From NCBI GenBank assembly GCA_947307375.1, contig CAMZIX010000022.1, positions 1 to 13,752 of the forward strand: a stretch of 13,752 bases of DNA, written 5' to 3'. Within the stretch, counting starts at the first letter, position 1, and every line of letters begins with the position of its first letter. Shown in pieces: positions 5,667 to 12,877 of the stretch. The DNA is from an uncultured Clostridia bacterium. GTDB lineage: Bacteria; Bacillota_A; Clostridia; Oscillospirales; Oscillospiraceae. The position numbers and the translations under genes were made by a program. Below the pieces are notes generated by a model that was not told where the DNA came from, ran no database searches, and saw only the letters and a list, made by a program, of their open reading frames with translations.

Positions 5667-5680
5667 ATCTGTTGTAAAGT
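5652..5680 (+). promoter_or_regulatory. Promoter of the NhaC-family antiporter
   Basis: TTGATT (5652-5657), 17-bp spacer, TAAAGT (5675-5680). Predicted start near 5687, ~34 nt before GTG 5721. The -10 box is a less good match than others in this window. Confidence 0.55.
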
Positions 5681-5720
5681 TCTAAAGGGTTCCTAATCCT
5701 TCCATTGTGAGGAGTCAGCC

Positions 5721-7217
5721 GTGAAGAAAGAGAACAATAAGGTCCTTGTTTCGATCCTGAAATTCGTTCCGCTCATCATTTTCGCCGTCCTGGTCATCGG
5801 CTTCAAGCTCGACCTGCTGATCGCGGCGCCGATCGCCACCTTCTCGGCCGTAGCCGTCTACATGCTGCTCTACGGCACGAACTTCGAGCATGCCTTCGAA
5901 CGCGGCGTCGACGCGACGCGCAAGATCGTCCTGATCTTCTTCATCCTGATGTTCGCCTACGGTGTGGCCGAGTGCTTCATGGCCACCGGCGTCGGCGCCG
6001 CGGTGATCCTGATCGCCCTGAAGCTCGGCGTAACGGCCCGCACGGTCGCGCCGATCGCGATCCTCGTGACCTGTGTGCTTTCGATCGGCACCGGCTCGAG
6101 CTGGGGCACCTTCGCCGCCTGCGCGCCGATCTTCCTGTGGCTGAACCACCTGGTCGGCGGCGACGCGATCCTGACGATCTGCGCCATTGCCGGCGGCTCC
6201 TGCTTCGGCGACAACATCGGCATGATCTCCGACGTCACCGTGCTCAGCTGCGGCCTGCAGGAGGTCAAGATCATCGACCGCATCAAGCACCAGCTCGTCT
6301 GGTCGATCGGCTGTCTCGCGATCGCGCTGGTGATCTTCTCGCTGGCCGGTCGGAGCCTGCCGAACGAGCAGGGCAATTTCCAGGAGGCGATCAACCGCAT
6401 CCCGCCCGAGGCGATCACCGCGCTCGAGCAGGAGCGCGCCTCCGCCGTGCAGCTGCTGGAGCAGGTCAATCACGGCGTGCCTCTTTACATGGTCATCCCG
6501 ATGCTGGTGGTCATCGTGCTGAGCTTCTTCGGCCTGCACACGATGATCTGCTTGGGCGCGGGCATGGTCTCCTCCCTGGCCCTCGGCCTCATTGCCGGGA
6601 CGATCACCCTCCACGAGTGGCTGACCGTCCTGCTGCTGCCGAGCTTCCAGAGCGCCGGCGAGTCGGTCATCGTCATGATGATCTGGGTCGCGGCCTTCGG
6701 CGGCGTGATGAACGCGATGAACGCCTTTGACCCGCTCTCCCGCGGCGTGGTCCGGATGTCGAAAACGCCCCACGGTCTGATGGGCTGGTGCGGCGTCATC
6801 TGTCTGATCGGCAACGCCGCGCTCGCGGACGAGGCCGCGCAGGTGGCCACGATCAGCCCGATCGTCCGGAACCTGGTGGAGAAGAACATCGAGACCGAGA
6901 GCGAGGAGGACGCCTATCGGCTCCGCCTCCGGCTCGCGACCTTCACCTCCTCGATGGGCATTTACGGCTCGCAGCTGATCCCCTGGCACTGCTTCCCCGT
7001 TTTCTTCGCCACCGTGGTCAACGCCGTCTACCCGATGCTCGGTTCGCCCATCACCCCGATGCAGATCATCAGCCGGAACTATCTCGGCTTCCTCTTCGTC
7101 GGCACGCTCCTGCTGCTGACCTTCACCGGCTGGGACCGCTTTATCCCCGGCCTTGCGCTGCCGAAGAATATGCGCCTGAAGAAGAAGGACGCCGCCGAAC
7201 CGGCCGCCGAAGCCTGA
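5721..7217 (+). CDS. NhaC-family Na+/H+ antiporter-like membrane transporter
   Basis: This 498-residue polytopic membrane protein has about a dozen hydrophobic segments and a hydrophilic loop at 211-250. The family signature is clear: GTGSSWGT (123-130) followed by AGGSCFGDNIGMISDVT (157-173), the region that carries charged and polar transport residues in NhaC proteins. A second-half counterpart is GNAALADEAAQVAT (364-377). NhaC members exchange Na+ for H+; some relatives (MleN type) exchange organic acids, so the exact substrate is open. It starts at GTG 5721 with GAGGAG (5709-5714) 6 nt upstream. It is flanked by its own promoter and terminator, hence probably monocistronic, with an inverted repeat around the -35 box that may regulate it. 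Confidence 0.88.
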   Translation: MKKENNKVLVSILKFVPLIIFAVLVIGFKLDLLIAAPIATFSAVAVYMLLYGTNFEHAFERGVDATRKIVLIFFILMFAYGVAECFMATGVGAAVILIALKLGVTARTVAPIAILVTCVLSIGTGSSWGTFAACAPIFLWLNHLVGGDAILTICAIAGGSCFGDNIGMISDVTVLSCGLQEVKIIDRIKHQLVWSIGCLAIALVIFSLAGRSLPNEQGNFQEAINRIPPEAITALEQERASAVQLLEQVNHGVPLYMVIPMLVVIVLSFFGLHTMICLGAGMVSSLALGLIAGTITLHEWLTVLLLPSFQSAGESVIVMMIWVAAFGGVMNAMNAFDPLSRGVVRMSKTPHGLMGWCGVICLIGNAALADEAAQVATISPIVRNLVEKNIETESEEDAYRLRLRLATFTSSMGIYGSQLIPWHCFPVFFATVVNAVYPMLGSPITPMQIISRNYLGFLFVGTLLLLTFTGWDRFIPGLALPKNMRLKKKDAAEPAAEA

Positions 7218-7231
7218 ATCGAAGAAAAACG

Positions 7232-7262
7232 AACCGCCGCGGACGCCGTCCGCGGCGGTTTT
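7232..7262 (+). terminator. Intrinsic terminator of the antiporter gene
   Basis: A 13-bp perfect stem (7232-7244 with 7248-7260, core CCGCCGCGGAC / GTCCGCGGCGG) has a GCC loop and ends in TTTT (7259-7262). Confidence 0.9.
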
Positions 7263-7265
7263 CTG

Positions 7266-7294
7266 TTGCAAAGCCGGCTCGTATCCCGTATAAT
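7266..7294 (+). promoter_or_regulatory. Promoter of the MBOAT operon
   Basis: TTGCAA (7266-7271), 17-bp spacer, TATAAT (7289-7294), beginning 3 bp after the antiporter terminator. Predicted start near 7301, so coding cannot begin at the TTG at 7266. Confidence 0.82.
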
Positions 7295-7328
7295 ACTGTT
7301 GTTTATTTGGAAAAGGATGGTCGTCCTG

Positions 7329-8744
7329 ATGGTCTTTAACAGCGCCTCGTTTCTATTCCTGTTTCTTCCCGCCGCGCTGATCCTCTACCGGATCGTGCCG
7401 GGCCGGGAGGCGAAAAACGCCCTGCTCTGCCTGCTGAGCCTGCTGTTTTATGCCTTCGGCGGGCTGGCGCAGCTGCCGGTGCTGCTGGCCGCGGCGGTGT
7501 GGAGCTATGCCTTCGGCCTGCTGCTGGCCCGTCCGTGCGCGCGGCGCAGGCTCTGGCTCGCGCTGGGCGTCGCCGGCGATCTGGCGCTGCTGTGCGCCTA
7601 TAAATACCTCGCCTTTTTCCTGGAGCTTTTCCGGCTGCCGGCGCTTTCTTCCCCGCTGCCGCTTCCGCTGGGCATCTCCTTTTTCACCTTCCACGCGATC
7701 TCCTATCTGGTCGACACCTGCCGCGACGCGTCCCTGGCGGAGAAGCGGCCCGATCGGCTGCTGCTCTATCTTGCTTTCTTCCCCCGGCTGATCGCCGGGC
7801 CGATCGCCAAGTGGAAGGACAGCCGCGAGCAGCTGACGCGGCGGGAGACCTCCCCCGCCGACACTGCGGCCGGCCTGCGGCGCTTCGTGCGCGGCCTGCT
7901 GAAAAAGCTGCTGCTCGCGGAGAGCGCCGCCGCGGTCGTCAACACGGTCTACGCGCGGGCGCCGGGCGAGCTCGGCACGGCGCTGGCCTGGCTGGGCGGC
8001 CTGTGCTACTGCCTGCAGATCTACTATGACTTCTCCGGCTACAGCGATATGGCCATCGGCCTCGGCCTGCTCTTCGGCTTCCGCTTTCCGGAAAACTTCG
8101 ACCATCCCTACGTGTCCGCCAGCGTCAGCGAATTCTGGCGCCGCTGGCATATCTCGCTCAACCGCTGGTTCGTCGATTACCTGTACATCCCCCTGGGCGG
8201 CAGCCGCCGCGGCAAATGGACCACGCTGCGCAACCGCCTCCTTGTCTTCCTCGCCACCGGCATCTGGCACGGCGCGGGCTGGACCTTCATCCTCTGGGGG
8301 CTCTGGAACGGCCTTTTCGTCGTGCTGGAGGGGCTCTTCCCTTCTGTTTTCAAGACCGAGGGCAAGTCCCCCGTCAGGCGCGTGCTGCTGCACGTCTATG
8401 CGCTGCTCGTGTTCCTGACCGGCTTTATGATGTTCCGCGCGGACTCCGTCTCGCAGGGGCTGCTGCTGATCGGACAGCTGTTCCGCTTCAGCGCCGCATC
8501 GACCGCGGGGCTCGCGGCCGTCATGACGCTGCTCACACCGGCCCGCTGCCTCTTCCTGCTGCTGGGCGTCCTCTTTGCGATGCCCGTCGCTCCCCGCCTC
8601 CGTCAGGCCGCCGCGGCGCGCCTGGGCGAGGGCTCTGCGGCCCTGGAAGGCCTCGGCGATGCGCTGGCGCTGCTCGGGCTTGTCGTCTGCGTGCTGGCAA
8701 TGGCCGGCGGGGCTTACACGCCCTTCATCTACCAACAGTTTTAG
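7329..8744 (+). CDS. MBOAT-family membrane O-acyltransferase (AlgI/DltB-like)
   Basis: This 471-residue polytopic protein belongs to the membrane-bound O-acyltransferase family. Its start, MVFNSASFLFLFLP, is typical of AlgI-type members. The conserved segment EFWRRWHISLNRW (268-280) carries His274, LYIPLGGSRRG follows at 285-295, and ATGIWHGAGWTFILWG (309-324) carries the catalytic-type His314. AlgI-like proteins pass acyl groups, usually acetyl, across the membrane to a partner that modifies an extracellular polymer. That partner is presumably the SGNH protein 12 nt downstream. ATG 7329 is chosen over ATG 7317 because AAGGA (7313-7317) lies 11 nt before it and overlaps the other. The polymer (wall, teichoic-type or exopolysaccharide) is not indicated, as no polymer biosynthesis genes are adjacent. 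Confidence 0.9.
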   Translation: MVFNSASFLFLFLPAALILYRIVPGREAKNALLCLLSLLFYAFGGLAQLPVLLAAAVWSYAFGLLLARPCARRRLWLALGVAGDLALLCAYKYLAFFLELFRLPALSSPLPLPLGISFFTFHAISYLVDTCRDASLAEKRPDRLLLYLAFFPRLIAGPIAKWKDSREQLTRRETSPADTAAGLRRFVRGLLKKLLLAESAAAVVNTVYARAPGELGTALAWLGGLCYCLQIYYDFSGYSDMAIGLGLLFGFRFPENFDHPYVSASVSEFWRRWHISLNRWFVDYLYIPLGGSRRGKWTTLRNRLLVFLATGIWHGAGWTFILWGLWNGLFVVLEGLFPSVFKTEGKSPVRRVLLHVYALLVFLTGFMMFRADSVSQGLLLIGQLFRFSAASTAGLAAVMTLLTPARCLFLLLGVLFAMPVAPRLRQAAAARLGEGSAALEGLGDALALLGLVVCVLAMAGGAYTPFIYQQF

Positions 8745-8756
8745 GGAGGTGCGGAC

Positions 8757-10106
8757 ATGAAACGATTTCTCTCCCTTCTCTTCTCCGTCCTCTTTCTGCT
8801 CCTGTGCCTGATCCCCTCCCTGGGGCTCCTGCTCACCGGCGGCTCGGAAGCCGCGGCCAATCAGGTGCTCGCGCTCAAGCCCTCGATCCAGAAGCGCGAC
8901 GGCAGCCTGAACGCCGCCTGGCTCGAGGATCTCGCCCGCTATGTCAACGACCGCTTTTCCCTCCGGCAGGAGGCCGTCACGCTCTGGGCGCGGCTGAACG
9001 CCGGCCTGTTCCACAGCTCCGTCACCGACCAGGTAATTCTCGGGAAGGACGGCTGGCTGTATTTCTCGGCCACGCTCCCCGATTACACCCGCACCGATCC
9101 GATGAGCGAGCGCGAGCTCTGGTGCGCCGCGCGGCGGCTCTGGCTGCTGCAGGAATACGCCGAGGCGCAGGGCGCTCAGTTCCTCTTCACCGTCGCGCCG
9201 AACAAAAACCAGCTCTATCCGGAGGGCATGCCCGCGCTGCCGGTCGCAGACGGGCCGACGAACACCGAGGCGCTGTACTGGAAGCTGGACGAGCAGGGCG
9301 TCGCCTGTCTTGACCTGCACGCGGTCTTTCGCGCCGCCGATCCGGAGCGGCTCTATTTCAAAACCGACAGTCATTGGACCTCGCAGGGCGCGGCCCTCGC
9401 CGCCGATGCGATCCTGAACGCCCTCGGGCGTGACGGCGCGTATGCCGCCGGACCCTTTGCCGCCGGCGTTCACCTGGGCGATCTCTATGAAATGCTCTAT
9501 CCCACCGGCGCCGAGGCGGAGCCCGACCGGGTCTACGCGCCGGGCTTCACCTTCGAAGCCAGCAGCTCCAACCCGGACAGCATCAGCATCCGCACCAGCT
9601 CCGCGTCCGGCGAGGGCACGCTCCTGATGTACCGCGATTCCTTCGGCCGCTCCCTCTACCCCTATCTGGCCGAGGCCTACGCCGAAGCCTTCTTCTCCCG
9701 GAAAAACGATTACGACCCGAGCGAGCTTCAGCCGGGCGGCGCGCTGGTGATCGAGCTCGTCGAGCGCAACCTCCGCTATCTGCTCGACTATGCGCCCACG
9801 CTGCCGGCCGCCGCGCGCGATCCGTCGCTGGCAGGCGGCGCGCAGGAACGGGAGACGCAAATCGAATTTCATCTTGCCAAAGGCGGCCCGGAGGGGTATA
9901 CTGTTTTGCGCGGGGATCTGGACGGCTGCACGCCGGACGACGAGTCTCCGATCTATATCGACACTGTGCTGGGTCTTTTCGAGGCGCTGCCCGGGGCGGA
10001 GGGCTTCTCCCTCTGTCTGCCGGAGGAAGCGGCCGCGGGGCCGATCCGGGTGCTCTTCTGTCAGGACGGCGCGCTGCTGTCCCTGGCGGGCGTCCCGGCG
10101 CCCTGA
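8757..10106 (+). CDS. AlgJ/AlgX-like SGNH (DHHW-type) O-acetyltransferase partner
   Basis: This 449-residue protein has one N-terminal hydrophobic segment (about 5-27) acting as a signal anchor, so its bulk lies outside the membrane. The core resembles AlgJ/AlgX: DGWLYF (98-103), VAPNKNQLYPE (147-157), the Asp/His dyad in TDSHWT (Asp204, His206) with HWTSQGA, and the nucleophile Ser295 in YRDSFGRSL (292-300). All three catalytic residues are present. In alginate systems such proteins take the acetyl group delivered by the MBOAT partner and place it on the polymer. The C-terminal ~110 residues (340-449) lie beyond the catalytic core and have no clear match; they may bind the polymer. AGGGAGGT overlapping the MBOAT stop gives a strong start at ATG 8757. 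Confidence 0.85.
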   Translation: MKRFLSLLFSVLFLLLCLIPSLGLLLTGGSEAAANQVLALKPSIQKRDGSLNAAWLEDLARYVNDRFSLRQEAVTLWARLNAGLFHSSVTDQVILGKDGWLYFSATLPDYTRTDPMSERELWCAARRLWLLQEYAEAQGAQFLFTVAPNKNQLYPEGMPALPVADGPTNTEALYWKLDEQGVACLDLHAVFRAADPERLYFKTDSHWTSQGAALAADAILNALGRDGAYAAGPFAAGVHLGDLYEMLYPTGAEAEPDRVYAPGFTFEASSSNPDSISIRTSSASGEGTLLMYRDSFGRSLYPYLAEAYAEAFFSRKNDYDPSELQPGGALVIELVERNLRYLLDYAPTLPAAARDPSLAGGAQERETQIEFHLAKGGPEGYTVLRGDLDGCTPDDESPIYIDTVLGLFEALPGAEGFSLCLPEEAAAGPIRVLFCQDGALLSLAGVPAP

Positions 10107-10133
10107 CCATCCCGGCCAACCGGAGGTAATCCA

Positions 10134-10550
10134 ATGAAAAAAGCTTTTGCCCTGATCCTGCTCCTGGCTCTGCTGCTGACGCTGGCCGCCTGCGGCGCTC
10201 CCGCCGCCCCGGAGGAGCCGGAAGAAGAAGTGCCCGTTATGACCGCCGTGCTTCCCGGCGCCTCTCAGAAGGAGCCCGCCGTCGAGCCGACGGAGCCCCC
10301 CGCCGAGGTAGAGGTCGCGGCGGAGGAGGAGCCGGAGTCGAACACGGCCGAGACCGTGGCCCGCATCCTGAAGATGAAGGGCCAGCCCGTCGAGGATCTG
10401 ATCGAGTGGCTGGGCGAGCCGATCAGCCGCGAGTATTCCTCCAGCTGCCTGATCGACGGCGGCCAGGACGGCCAGCTGGTCTACGAGGGCTTCACCGTCT
10501 ACACGCTCGTTGAAAAAGACGGCACCGAGACGATCTACGACTGCGAATAA
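10134..10550 (+). CDS. Small lipoprotein, third gene of the MBOAT operon
   Basis: This 138-residue lipoprotein has a hydrophobic signal (4-18) and lipobox L-A-A-C with Cys20. An acidic Pro/Glu-rich tether (21-75) leads to a small domain of ~60 residues. That domain begins TVARILKMKGQPVEDLIEWLGEP and continues with strands around LVYEGFTVYTL. The pattern of a helix, an 'LGxP' turn and two or three strands recalls the BamE/SmpA-type fold, but similarity is weak and I do not assign a function. Two cysteines in the domain (in SSSCLIDGG and near the C-terminal YDCE) could form a disulfide. GGAGGT (10122-10127) lies 6 nt before ATG 10134, and the gap to the SGNH gene is 27 nt, so it is surely co-transcribed. 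It may be an accessory factor for the acylation pair (inference). Confidence 0.85.
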   Translation: MKKAFALILLLALLLTLAACGAPAAPEEPEEEVPVMTAVLPGASQKEPAVEPTEPPAEVEVAAEEEPESNTAETVARILKMKGQPVEDLIEWLGEPISREYSSSCLIDGGQDGQLVYEGFTVYTLVEKDGTETIYDCE

Positions 10551-10555
10551 TCCGA

Positions 10556-10599
10556 AACAAAAAGACCGTCGGATCCATGGATCCGACGGTCTTTTTGTT
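10556..10599. terminator. 44-bp perfect palindrome, bidirectional terminator
   Basis: Bases 10556-10599 are a perfect palindrome centred on CCATGG (10575-10580), with outer arms AACAAAAAGACCG / CGGTCTTTTTGTT. The A run on one side and T run on the other make it an intrinsic terminator for both the MBOAT operon (plus) and the transglutaminase-esterase gene (minus), whose stops lie 5 and 1 bp away. Confidence 0.93.
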
Positions 10600-10600
10600 C

Positions 10601-12736
10601 TTATGTTTTCGGCGAGAAATAGAACAGCATGTGGCGGATGGCCGCGTCGAAGGCGACCCAGTCGTGGTCGGCGCCGGGCACGATCATCAGGCAGGAATCC
10701 TGCACGTTGTCGAGCTGGGACCAGGTCTCGTAAACCTCCTCCATCACCGGCCACTGATAATCCTTCTCGCCGGCGGCCATCATCAGGAAGCGGATCGGCC
10801 CTTTTTCCTTGAAAGCGGCCAGCGCTGCCTCCTGCCGGTACATGCCGGAGAACAGCCCGTAATACGCAAAGATATCCGGCATCGTCTGCATCGCCAGGCA
10901 GATGGACTGCGAGGCGTTGGAGGGTCCTGCGATGGCAAAGTAATCCCGCGCCGCCACCAGGTCCTCCACCGCCGAGCTCGCGGCATAAGTGGAGAAATGG
11001 TCCACCGTGTACTGGATCAGCCGCAGATAGCGGTCTCCGATCCAATCGGCGATCATCTCGTTCGTGGAGACCACGATCAGCGGATCGCAGTAGCCCTCCT
11101 GGATCAGGTAGTCGATGAAATATCGGGTGTTCACCGCGCAGCCGAACCAGAGATTGCCGTGGCTGTAGCGGTAGTCGCTCCCCAGCATCTTGTAGGGGTC
11201 TCCGTCTGCGCCGTTGAGATAGATCAGCACGCGGTACTGTTTGTCCGGGTCATAGCCGTAGGGCAGGTAGATCAGATAGGTCTCGCCGCCCTCACCCTGC
11301 GCCTCGATCACCTCGCCCTGCTGTTCGGGCGGCTGATGGTACTTCATCTCGGTATAGGGCTCGTAGCCCAGGAACACCGCCGGATCGGGCCGGGAATAGC
11401 CGTATTTCTTCGCGTCCTCATAGCGCAGCATCCAGCGGTCGTTGCCGAAGTGCTTCTCGAGCTGCGGGTCAAAGACGTAGGGGATGCCCTTGATCACGAT
11501 GTCCGTCCAGGCGTGGGTGTTGTCCGGCGTATCCAGCGAACGGAGGATCGTGTTGGCCGGGTAGCCCAGGCGCCGCGCCAGCGCACGGAACACGGCGGCG
11601 TAGTTGTAGCAGTTGCCCTTGCCGCTCGTAAACATGAGCTTCGCGTCCTCGATGCTCCAGTCCACGCCCTCCTCTTCCTTATGGCCGCGGCCCAGATAGA
11701 CGTAGCTGTCGCGCACATAGTCGTAGCAGTGCCGCAGCATCGCGAAGCGATCCGCCGCGTCCTCCGGGAACTGCTCCTGCAGGGCGGCGAGGCACTCGGT
11801 CACATAGCCGTCCAGCTCCTCGTCCCCGGAGCTGAAGCGTCCGTCCGGCCCGAAGTCCAGCGGCCCGACCGCGGTGTTTCTCAGCAGGAAGCCGTTTTCT
11901 CCGACGCAGTAGAGCGCGGTGCCGCGCAGCAGCATCCCCGGCTCGCAGCCGGTGGCCAGCGCGGTCTCCGTCCAATGGGCGCCGTCCTCCGCCGCGGCAT
12001 GCGGCACAGAGGCCTCCAGCAGCAGCGCGTAATCCGGATCCGCCGGATCCAGATCGACCGGCGTCTTCGCGCCCTCGGCCGGGAACAGGCGCTCCTCCGC
12101 CGTCCATTCGTTGACGGCGGCGATCCGCCGGGCAAAGTCCCGGCGGCTGGACGAGGCCTTTCCGATCTCGTTCAGCTCCTGCCGGAGCAGCGCCGTTTCC
12201 TCCTCGGAGCCCGCCGGCAGCAGCGCATCCGCCGCCGCGTTCAGCGCGGCTTCGTCCAGGGGCTCGTCCGGGCGCAGCCAGTTCTCCCCGTCTGCGAAGA
12301 GAAAGGCCGTATGCTTCAGCAGCGTCGGCGTGACGCCGGCAAAATACGTGCGGTCGCCGCTCACGGGCTCGGCCCAGGGATCGGCGGGCTGTCCCGCCTC
12401 ATCCAGCCAGCCCTCCAGCTTCAGGCCCGGCAGCTCCGGCGCGTAGGCGGGCAGCGTCTCGCCGGCCTGCAGCGTGAAGCTGGCCAGCGTCTCCTCTCCC
12501 AGGCGGAAGGACACGCTGTACTCCCGCGTCTCCTCCACGGAGCTCGTCACCTCCGGGCGAAAGACCGTCCCGGCCGACGCCGGCGCCGGCGTATGGGCCT
12601 CCGGCTTCGGCCCTTCCATGCGCCATCTGCCGATCAGCAGCAGCACCGCGGCCAGCGCCAGCAGCGCCGCGCAGCCGAGGACCCATCTGCCGGTCTGCGG
12701 CTTCTGTTTTTTTGCGTTTTTCCGTTTTTCTCTCAT
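10601..12736 (-). CDS. Membrane-anchored transglutaminase-like / esterase fusion protein
   Basis: This 711-residue surface protein has a basic N-terminus and one hydrophobic anchor (18-35). Next is a repeat (about 72-134, with a GLKLEGWLDEAG core) like Listeria-Bacteroides repeats. A segment (144-172, ADGENWLRPDEPLDEAAL) resembles a degenerate S-layer homology motif, and 272-310 (GTALYCVGENGFLL...) resembles a wall-binding repeat. The transglutaminase-like domain (about 330-430) keeps Cys376 in GKGNCYNYA, His408 in THAWTDI and Asp423 in YVFDPQ. The C-terminal domain (about 483-711) is an esterase D/Fes-like alpha/beta hydrolase starting YLIYLPYGYDP. Its likely triad is Ser606 in GPSNA, Asp659 in AGEKDYQ and His691 in GADHDW; the usual GxSMGG elbow is altered. 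It may cleave peptide crosslinks and remove acyl groups in the envelope. AGGA lies just upstream of ATG 12736. Confidence 0.85.
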   Translation of the reverse strand: MREKRKNAKKQKPQTGRWVLGCAALLALAAVLLLIGRWRMEGPKPEAHTPAPASAGTVFRPEVTSSVEETREYSVSFRLGEETLASFTLQAGETLPAYAPELPGLKLEGWLDEAGQPADPWAEPVSGDRTYFAGVTPTLLKHTAFLFADGENWLRPDEPLDEAALNAAADALLPAGSEEETALLRQELNEIGKASSSRRDFARRIAAVNEWTAEERLFPAEGAKTPVDLDPADPDYALLLEASVPHAAAEDGAHWTETALATGCEPGMLLRGTALYCVGENGFLLRNTAVGPLDFGPDGRFSSGDEELDGYVTECLAALQEQFPEDAADRFAMLRHCYDYVRDSYVYLGRGHKEEEGVDWSIEDAKLMFTSGKGNCYNYAAVFRALARRLGYPANTILRSLDTPDNTHAWTDIVIKGIPYVFDPQLEKHFGNDRWMLRYEDAKKYGYSRPDPAVFLGYEPYTEMKYHQPPEQQGEVIEAQGEGGETYLIYLPYGYDPDKQYRVLIYLNGADGDPYKMLGSDYRYSHGNLWFGCAVNTRYFIDYLIQEGYCDPLIVVSTNEMIADWIGDRYLRLIQYTVDHFSTYAASSAVEDLVAARDYFAIAGPSNASQSICLAMQTMPDIFAYYGLFSGMYRQEAALAAFKEKGPIRFLMMAAGEKDYQWPVMEEVYETWSQLDNVQDSCLMIVPGADHDWVAFDAAIRHMLFYFSPKT

Positions 12737-12792
12737 CGGTTCCTGTTGATCCTTTCGCCGCCGCGCGGAGCGGGCGGCCGACTGTGTTGCCC

Positions 12793-12821
12793 ATTATACC
12801 CCCTCCGGCTGTGCGGTGCAA
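12793..12821 (-). promoter_or_regulatory. Promoter of the transglutaminase-esterase gene
   Basis: On the minus strand, TTGCAC (plus 12816-12821), 17-bp spacer, TATAAT (plus 12793-12798). Predicted start near 12786 gives a ~50-nt leader. It lies directly behind the glnA terminator. Confidence 0.82.
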
Positions 12822-12826
12822 GCCAT

Positions 12827-12861
12827 AAAAGCAGAACACGCGCCAAATGGCGCGTGTTCTG
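12827..12861 (-). terminator. Intrinsic terminator of glnA
   Basis: CAGAACACGCGCC (12832-12844) pairs perfectly with GGCGCGTGTTCTG (12849-12861) around a 4-nt loop. On the minus strand the stem is followed by CTTTTAT (plus 12825-12831), placing it 16 nt after the glnA stop. The plus-strand side lacks a T run. Confidence 0.88.
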
Positions 12862-12877
12862 TCGTGAAAAAGCGATT

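Noticed and set aside
5715..7271. 518-codon minus-strand open frame opposite the antiporter
   Set aside because: Highly charged Asp/His/Arg/Glu-rich shadow of a transmembrane gene; no credible motif.
7266..7328. Longer N-terminus for the MBOAT protein from TTG 7266 or ATG 7317
   Set aside because: The promoter occupies 7266-7294, and ATG 7317 overlaps the AAGGA that serves ATG 7329. Family N-termini begin like MVFNS.
7353..11045. Very long (1230 codons) minus-strand open frame opposite the MBOAT operon
   Set aside because: It is antisense to three genes with clear motifs. Its product is dominated by Gln, Glu, Arg, Gly and Ala without domains, as expected when GC-rich genes lack reverse-strand stops.
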